From Polyangium sp. 6x1 (GTDB lineage Bacteria > Myxococcota_A > Polyangia > Polyangiales > Polyangiaceae): 64,000 nt of DNA. Shown here one piece after another: positions 58,862 through 64,000 of this stretch; the first letter of the stretch is position 1, and every line of letters starts with the position of its first letter. The notes under the pieces are model-generated. The model was not told the DNA's origin, did no database searches, and was given only the letters and a program-made list of their open reading frames with translations. The position numbers and the translations under genes were made by a program. Where the stretch lies: NCBI RefSeq assembly GCF_029946515.1, contig NZ_JARZHH010000031.1, forward strand, positions 1 to 64,000. The letters are read 5' to 3'.

Positions 58862-60667
58862 TCACAGCGTCTCGAGGTACGCGACGAGGTCGTCGACCTG
58901 CGCCGGCGACAGGTGCGACGTCACGCCGTGCTTGTCGCCGCCGCCGCAGGCCGGGTCGAAGCGGTCGCGCAGCGACTTGGCGCAGCCGTCGTGCATGAAG
59001 GGCGCGCGGTCTGCGATGCCCATCAGCGTCGGCACCTGGAACCTCTTGCCCGTGCCGACGTCGGCCCAGTCGTTGTTCGTCAGCTTCTCGCCGCTGTGGC
59101 AGCTCGCGCACGCGACCTTCGCGTCGAAATAGAGCACCTTGCCGCGCTCCACTGCCGTCGTGTCGGCGATCTCGCCCTTCGGCAGCACCGGCTGCGCGTC
59201 GATCCAGCGACCCACGAGCCGCGACTGACGCGGGCCGAGCGGCTGGCCGCCCATCCGGTTCACGAACACCTCGCTCATGATGTGGCCGAGGTCTTCCATG
59301 TCGCCGTCCCAGTGGAGCGGCGCCGTCGCCAGGATGCCGCCGCGGATCGACTGCGTGCGGCGCGGCCCGATCGGGTTGAAGTTCCAGGTCCGGGCGTCAT
59401 CCATCGCCTCCGGGTGGCAGGACGCGCACGCGAGCGAGTTGAAGCCGGACGCGCTCTTGTGGAACACGTCATGGCCCGTGTCGCGGCGGCTCTCGCCGGG
59501 CAGCACGATCGTCTGCTGCGTGTTCGGCAGGTAGATCGCCGCGGGCTCGCGCAGCTGCACCGCGAGCTGCCCGCTGCCCCAGTACTGCGCCGCGATCGGC
59601 TGGCCAGGCACCTGCTCGCCGATCGACGGATCGCAGTTCCCCGGCTCGGGAGGGGCCACGACCGAGCTGCGCGACGTCCGCAGGATCGCGTTGCTGCCGG
59701 CGGCCACGATCGTCACCTCGCTCTCGTTCGGGGAGACCGCGATGTCGACGGGCAGGGCCGAGCCGGAGAGCGTCGCGCCGCCCACGGGCGGGATCACGAT
59801 CGGCACGGTCTCGTCGCCGGGCTCCACCTCGGTCACCGTCGTCTGCACGATGCTGCCGTCGCAGCCGCCGCTGCTGCCGTAGCCGCCGGGCTGCTCGATC
59901 ACGACCGCGTTCGCCGTCCCGCGCTGGTGCACCATGATCGCGCCGCCGTTCGGCCGCGACACCATGCGCCACGCCACGGCCGGCTCGAAGTGCGACTCGC
60001 CGCCCGTGAACGGATCGAAGGCCTTCACCTTCGCCGGCGCCTCGCGCTGCCAGATCTTGCCGTCGATGCCCACGACGAGCACCTCGGCCGAGCGGAAGCG
60101 GCTCACGAGCAGCTTGTCGCCTTGCACCACCACGTCGCGCAGGTCGCGGTCGAGCTTCAGCACGCGCGTCGCCGCGCCGCCGTTCGCCGGCAGCGTCACG
60201 AGCTCACCCGTCTGGCAGGCCACGTGAAGGTTGTCCTTCTCGGCGTCGTAGGCGACGCCGCGCGGCGTCGCGCAGACCTGGCGACGCTCGATCAGCTTGC
60301 CGCCGGCCACGTCGATCGACGCCACGGCGCCGCCGGAGCGCAGGGCCACGTGGGCGCGGCCCTTGTTGTCGATGGCCACGCGCCCGGGCTCGTCGCCCTC
60401 TTCGAGCGTGACCTTGGCTTTCAGCGCGCCGGCTTCGAGGTCGACGATCCAGACGATGTCGCGATCCGGATCGGCCGCGACGGCGGTGTGACCGTCACCG
60501 GAGATGGCGAGGGTGCCACCTGAGATGGCAGGCGGCGAGACGGCGGCGATGGCGATGTCCTGGTTGGGGACGAAGGTGTCGTCGATGCCTGAGCATCCGG
60601 CAGCGATGCCGGCGCCGGCGAGGGAGACGAGGAGCAAGGCGAGCGGGCGTCGAAGATGGGTTCGCAT
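58862..60667 (-). CDS. Beta-propeller lipoprotein with dihaem cytochrome domain
   Basis: The 601-residue protein has lipobox GIAAGC at residues 20-25 (MRTHLRRPLALLLVSLAGAG). An N-terminal beta-propeller-like region (about 35-365) has repeats such as LAISGDGHTAVAADPDRDIV and VAIDNKGRAHVALRSGG. Two c-type haem motifs follow in the C-terminal part: SLACASCHPEAMDD and VACASCHSGEKLTN, with AGxxxRFxVPTLxG-type context (KRFQVPTLMGIADRAPFMHD), like MauG/bacterial cytochrome c peroxidases. It would act in periplasmic redox chemistry. ATG 60667 is preferred to upstream starts because of the signal. The upstream 209 bp has no gene. Confidence 0.82.
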   Translation of the reverse strand: MRTHLRRPLALLLVSLAGAGIAAGCSGIDDTFVPNQDIAIAAVSPPAISGGTLAISGDGHTAVAADPDRDIVWIVDLEAGALKAKVTLEEGDEPGRVAIDNKGRAHVALRSGGAVASIDVAGGKLIERRQVCATPRGVAYDAEKDNLHVACQTGELVTLPANGGAATRVLKLDRDLRDVVVQGDKLLVSRFRSAEVLVVGIDGKIWQREAPAKVKAFDPFTGGESHFEPAVAWRMVSRPNGGAIMVHQRGTANAVVIEQPGGYGSSGGCDGSIVQTTVTEVEPGDETVPIVIPPVGGATLSGSALPVDIAVSPNESEVTIVAAGSNAILRTSRSSVVAPPEPGNCDPSIGEQVPGQPIAAQYWGSGQLAVQLREPAAIYLPNTQQTIVLPGESRRDTGHDVFHKSASGFNSLACASCHPEAMDDARTWNFNPIGPRRTQSIRGGILATAPLHWDGDMEDLGHIMSEVFVNRMGGQPLGPRQSRLVGRWIDAQPVLPKGEIADTTAVERGKVLYFDAKVACASCHSGEKLTNNDWADVGTGKRFQVPTLMGIADRAPFMHDGCAKSLRDRFDPACGGGDKHGVTSHLSPAQVDDLVAYLETL

Positions 60668-60876
60668 GAGGCCTCCGCGCTCCGGCTTGGCAAATAAGAA
60701 GCCAACCCTTGTCGAATTCTCGCCGCTTCGGGGGCTCGCGCCAACTGCGCGTTCATGAAACGGAATCCGGAACGGGGGGCGGGGTCGCACATCGGAGGGG
60801 AGGGCGTGCGCGCGTGAAGGACGGTTCGCGCTGGGCGGGAAACGGTGTGCCAGCCGGCGCCGCTATGACGCGGATG

Positions 60877-61332
60877 TCAGACCAGCTCGAAGACCTGGTC
60901 GAAGGAGTCGCCCTCCATGTCGACGTAGATGCGCGAGGAGGTGGCTTCGATGCCTTCGAGGCGCACGGAGAAGAGAAATTTGCTCGCGCTCAGGGTCTCG
61001 GCGCCGCGGAAGCGTAGCTCGGCGCCGCCGTCGACGAGGCGGGCCTCGCCGGAGAGGCGGGCGGCGACGCGGAGATCGAATCGTTTGAGGGGGATGCGCA
61101 GCGCGGGGCCTTCGTTGAGGAAGGCCATCGCCGGGCCCTCGCGCCGGAAGACGGCGTTGCCGCGGGATTCGAGGTGCTTTCGAACCTCGGGCTTCAATCG
61201 ATCGCCGGCGACGCTCTCCACGATCGAGAGGAGCGGCACTTCGCCTCCGTCCCGCACGGCGGGGACGAGGGTTTCGAGCAACTTCACGACAGACGCGCGC
61301 AGCTCCGGGCGCCGGTGGGACTGAACGGGCAT
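60877..61332 (-). CDS. Hypothetical protein
   Basis: The frame codes 151 residues from ATG 61332: a helical first half (MPVQSHRRPELRASVVKLLE, then VESVAGDRLKPEVRKHLESR) and a beta-rich second half ending in VRLEGIEATSSRIYVDMEG. No family recognised. The long upstream frame to 61980 crosses a 43-bp tandem repeat and is discarded. It lies between a lipoprotein gene and a repeat array, with no evident operon partner. The beta-strand spacing and balanced composition support it as a real gene. Confidence 0.6.
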   Translation of the reverse strand: MPVQSHRRPELRASVVKLLETLVPAVRDGGEVPLLSIVESVAGDRLKPEVRKHLESRGNAVFRREGPAMAFLNEGPALRIPLKRFDLRVAARLSGEARLVDGGAELRFRGAETLSASKFLFSVRLEGIEATSSRIYVDMEGDSFDQVFELV

Positions 61333-61463
61333 CGAGACCTCCGAGGCTTCGGCCCTCTCGATGTCGTCGGATGCGTGAAAGCGCAAATGGAATCGCCCGT
61401 TGCGTCGGAGGCGGAAAAAGGGCGGGCGAATGCGCCAAAGAGGGTCGGCGCGTCCGGGGAGGG

Positions 61464-61783
61464 CTTTGGCGGAGCGCCAAAGAGGGGTCGGGGGGCCTTT
61501 CGTGGTCTTTGGCGGAGCGCCAAAGAGGGGTCGGGGGGCCTTTCGTGGTCTTTGGCGGAGCGCCAAAGGGAGGTCGGGACGCCTGGAGGTGTCTTTGGCG
61601 GAGCGCCAAAGGGAGGTCGGGACGCCTCGAGGGGTCTCGGGCGGGGCGCCGAAGAGAGGTCGGCGTGTCCGGAGGTGTCTTTGGCGGAGCACCGAAGAGG
61701 AGGTGGCGCGTCCGGAGGTGTCTTTGGAGGAGCGCCAAGCCGATCTTCGGGCGGCCGGACCGGTCCTTGGCGGGTCGGAGGCG
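61464..61783. repeat. 43-bp tandem repeat array with hairpin in each unit
   Basis: Units start at 61464, 61507, 61550, 61593, 61636, 61679, 61722 and 61765, exactly 43 bp apart. The first four carry the perfect hairpin CTTTGGCG-GAG-CGCCAAAG; later ones are degenerate. A further partial unit precedes at about 61421. The rest of 61333-61983 shows no supported gene. Frames through the array are artefacts. Same period as the array at 40169, but different sequence. Confidence 0.88.
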
Positions 61784-61983
61784 GGAGTCCGCGCATTTTC
61801 CGCACGGCTCCCCTGGCGCGCCGAGCACACCCATCGATCACGAATGCGGCGAGTGCGCGCAAACCATGGCGTGAAGGTGGGGTCGCTTCCCAGCATAAAG
61901 CTGGATGATGGTGATGCTCGGCCCCGAACGGCCTTGACATACCCATTAAATGCCTTGAAGACGGTCTGGCGGGCTGCCATTCA

Positions 61984-63609
61984 ATGGGCATGAACGAAAC
62001 ACGCGTTGGCGCCTCGATTCCTTCGATCCTTTCGGAGCGCGCCAAGAAGACCTTCGTCGTGGGCTTGTTCGCAGGCGCGGCGGTCATTTCTTCTGGCTCG
62101 CTCGCCCACGCGGCGACGTATCAAGTTGGTCCGGGTAAATCATACCCCGACCTCGCCTCCGTGGCGTCGCGCCTCGCCCCCGGCGACGTGGTCGAGGTCG
62201 AGGGCGATGCTTCGTACCCCGGCGACGTCCGGCTCCGGAAGAGCGGCGCTCCCGGCGCGAAGATCACCATCCGCGGCGTGCGAAAGAACGGCAAGAGGCC
62301 CGTTTTCCGCGGCGGCAAGAACACCGTCCAGATCGACGGAAACCATTACGTGCTCGAGGGGCTCGACATCACCGGCGGCAGCTTCCGCTGCGTCTTCAAC
62401 CACGCCGACGACGTGACGATCCGCGACAGCGTGGTTCACGATTGCCCCGCGCACGGCATCCTCGGCGCCGATACGGAGTCCGGCTCGCTCACGCTCCAGT
62501 ACGTGGAGGTCCACCACGCCGGCGAGGGCGAGCGAAAGCACCCGATTTACGTGGCGACCGACGAGCGCATGTACCCCGACGCCGTCTTTCGCATGGAGCA
62601 TTGCTACGTGCACGACGGGAACGGCGGCCACAACGTGAAGAGCCGCGCCGGGCGCAACGAGATCTATAGCAACTGGATCGAGGGCGCCAAATTCCACGAG
62701 CTCGAGCTCATCGGCTCCGAGGAGTTCCCGGAGAACGTGCTCCGCGAGGATTCGGACGTGGTCGGGAACGTTCTCCGCAAGCGCAATGATTTCCCCGTCG
62801 TTCGCCTCGGCGGCGACGGCGCCGGCCAGACGAACGGTCGATATCGCTTCGTGAACAACACGATCCTCGCCGGCAGCAAGGCCGTCTTCCGTCTCTACGA
62901 CGGGCTCGAGAGCCTGGAGGCGCACAACAACGTATTCTTCCGCGTGGGCGGCGGCGCCGTGACGCTGTTCCGCGACAGGGACGCGAAATGGTCGCGCGGC
63001 CACGCGATCCTCGGCGGATCGAACAACTGGATCACGAGCGGATCCGATGTGCCGGACGTCTGGGTCCACACGCTCCAAGGCAATGACCCCGTGTTCGTGG
63101 ATCCGAGCGGCGCAAAGCCCGTCCCGGCCGCGAACAGCCCGCTGCGCGACGCCGGCAATACCTACCCGCAGAGCCCGGCCGCCGCGCCGTTCACCGAGCC
63201 GCTCCGCATCCCCGTCGATTCTCCGCCCCTCGCGGGCAATGGATCCCTCGGTCGCTCGCTCGGCCGGACCGACGGGCGGATCGACATCGGCGCCCTGGAA
63301 GTCGGCATGGGCGCGCGGCAAGCGCGGGGCGACGACGAGAACGTCGGCACCGCGGCCCAAGCGCTGACCATCGCAGGGGAGGAGGACGTCGAGGTTGCCG
63401 AGCTCGGTGACGCCGACGCAGAGGCCAGTGACGACGCCGACGTGGACGAGGAGACCGCAGAGGCCGAGGACGAGCTCGCGTCCGAGGAAGGCGGCATGGC
63501 ATGCTCCGCAGCGCGCAGCGCGCGTCCCGGCGCGTCGGCCTTCCTCGTCGCAGGGCTCTTCGGTCTCGGTCTCGTCCGGGCCCGGCGCCGCAAGGCCCCG
63601 AAGGCCTGA
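61984..63609 (+). CDS. Parallel beta-helix protein with MYXO-CTERM-like tail
   Basis: The 541-residue secreted protein has a signal peptide ending near SLAHAA. A right-handed parallel beta-helix (about 45-400) is of pectate-lyase/PbH1 type: GPGKSYPDLASVASRLAPGD, TVQIDGNHYVLEGLDITGG, HNVKSRAGRNEIYSNWIEGA, RFVNNTILAGSKAVFRL. An acidic stretch (EAEDELASEEGG) leads to GMACSAARSARPG, a hydrophobic helix (AFLVAGLFGLGLV) and RARRR, a one-Cys MYXO-CTERM-like tail. The fold suggests binding or lysis of polysaccharide; no catalytic residues were checked. Start 61984 or ATG 61990; neither has a strong ribosome site. Confidence 0.8.
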   Translation: MGMNETRVGASIPSILSERAKKTFVVGLFAGAAVISSGSLAHAATYQVGPGKSYPDLASVASRLAPGDVVEVEGDASYPGDVRLRKSGAPGAKITIRGVRKNGKRPVFRGGKNTVQIDGNHYVLEGLDITGGSFRCVFNHADDVTIRDSVVHDCPAHGILGADTESGSLTLQYVEVHHAGEGERKHPIYVATDERMYPDAVFRMEHCYVHDGNGGHNVKSRAGRNEIYSNWIEGAKFHELELIGSEEFPENVLREDSDVVGNVLRKRNDFPVVRLGGDGAGQTNGRYRFVNNTILAGSKAVFRLYDGLESLEAHNNVFFRVGGGAVTLFRDRDAKWSRGHAILGGSNNWITSGSDVPDVWVHTLQGNDPVFVDPSGAKPVPAANSPLRDAGNTYPQSPAAAPFTEPLRIPVDSPPLAGNGSLGRSLGRTDGRIDIGALEVGMGARQARGDDENVGTAAQALTIAGEEDVEVAELGDADAEASDDADVDEETAEAEDELASEEGGMACSAARSARPGASAFLVAGLFGLGLVRARRRKAPKA

Positions 63610-63623
63610 GACGACCCCGTCCC

Positions 63624-63651
63624 GACCGGGGGGTCACGAACCCCCACGGTC
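63624..63651 (+). terminator. Hairpin after the beta-helix gene
   Basis: GACCG and GGGGGT pair with ACCCCC and, after one unpaired A, CGGTC around CACGA: an 11-bp stem 15 bp beyond the stop. There is no T tract; it may act as a terminator or attenuator before the next gene. Confidence 0.5.
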
Positions 63652-63734
63652 GTCTCTCGTGCCGTGCGCACGAACCGCGACGCGAGGACGCTTGACGGGA
63701 GCGATGGGCGCCCATAAGTGACCGGCGGGTCAAC

Positions 63735-64000
63735 ATGGTGTCCTCTGCCTCCCGTTTCGCGTCCTCGTCCTCGCCCCGCAGCAAGAAGCGCATCCTCTCG
63801 GCATGCACGCTCGCCCTGCTGCTCGGCGCACCCGCCGCGGCCCTCGCGCAACCCGCGCCCGCCGCCCGCGAGCAACCCGCTCCCGCCACCCCCGCGGCCG
63901 CGCCCGCGCCGCCCCCTCCCGCGACCGATCGCATCGCAGAAGCCCTCGCGCCCCAGTCCGGAGGCCTGACCCCGGACGAAGCCGCGCGCATCGCGCTTCG
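63735..64000 (+). CDS. Probable TolC-family outer membrane protein, N-terminal part
   Basis: The open frame from ATG 63735 runs off the right edge (88 codons). A basic region and hydrophobic stretch (KKRILSACTLALLLGAPAAA) end in ALAQ, a signal peptidase site. A Pro/Ala-rich linker follows, then ALAPQSGGLTPDEAARIALR, which resembles the start of TolC-family proteins (xLTLxEAVxxAL). If so it would form an export channel with an efflux pump encoded beyond the window. Based on only about 20 residues of the mature domain. Confidence 0.5.
   Translation, partial: MVSSASRFASSSSPRSKKRILSACTLALLLGAPAAALAQPAPAAREQPAPATPAAAPAPPPPATDRIAEALAPQSGGLTPDEAARIAL

Noticed and set aside
61464-61783. CRISPR array or coding repeat protein
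   Set aside because: No spacers; three frames open only because of composition; unit length 43.
1-64000. tRNA or rRNA genes
   Set aside because: No cloverleaf with a GTTCGAA-type T arm or rRNA-like block was found by eye.

Overview
The window is about 70% G+C with densely packed genes on both strands. Three secreted proteins end in MYXO-CTERM-type tails (a Cys-containing spacer, a membrane helix and an Arg-rich end). There are many Gly-rich lipoproteins, two eukaryotic-like Ser/Thr kinases and a multihaem cytochrome. Together these point to Myxococcota, most likely the Polyangium/Sorangium side; the species cannot be named from this piece alone.

Layout. 0-7.7 kb: lipoproteins, a glycerophosphodiester phosphodiesterase translationally coupled to a DHH-family phosphoesterase, and two Ser/Thr kinases whose stop codons abut. 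7.7-10.9 kb: a TetR repressor and thioesterase diverging from a thiolase across a 28-bp perfect palindrome, then a homocysteine S-methyltransferase. 11-23.6 kb: an envelope and periplasm region with a TPR-like membrane protein, an orphan branched-chain-amino-acid-type binding lipoprotein, a Cys-rich lipoprotein, a pentahaem MYXO-CTERM cytochrome, a VWA lipoprotein, a lipoprotein resembling copper type II monooxygenases (PHM/DBH) with all six copper ligands, a dihaem-type lipoprotein, an orphan ModA and a CPBP protease. 23.6-30.2 kb: an unusual cluster of a cyclic-nucleotide-binding protein, a PqqD-M50 membrane protease, a 72-residue protein resembling nitrile-hydratase-type RiPP leaders, a large QW-repeat (terpene-cyclase-like) protein, a class I isoprenoid enzyme and a membrane adenylate cyclase. 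30.5-37 kb: a FemAB-like acyltransferase/ATP-grasp/metallophosphoesterase operon, a VanW protein, an SH3 protein and a MYXO-CTERM protein.

37-49.6 kb is a phosphate-starvation region: phoU, pstB and a fused pstC-pstA permease behind a near-canonical Pho box, and, on the same strand, phoB-phoR followed by a PhoD alkaline phosphatase. A lower-G+C island (SnoaL-like protein, SDR, LysR) bounded by 176-bp near-identical direct repeats and gene fragments interrupts this region. 49.7-56.4 kb: housekeeping operons ndk-hypothetical-dapD-dapE and aldehyde dehydrogenase-surE-apt. 56.4-64 kb: a low-complexity membrane protein, a beta-propeller/dihaem lipoprotein, a beta-helix MYXO-CTERM protein and the start of a probable TolC-family protein.

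Non-coding structure is prominent. Two unrelated tandem arrays share a 43-bp period (40.2 and 61.5 kb). Two ~290-bp cassettes (53.0 and 58.5 kb) carry trinucleotide-loop hairpins whose stems differ between copies yet stay perfectly paired. No tRNA, rRNA, CRISPR array or intact transposase was seen. All functional calls rest on motifs read by eye; no database search was run.
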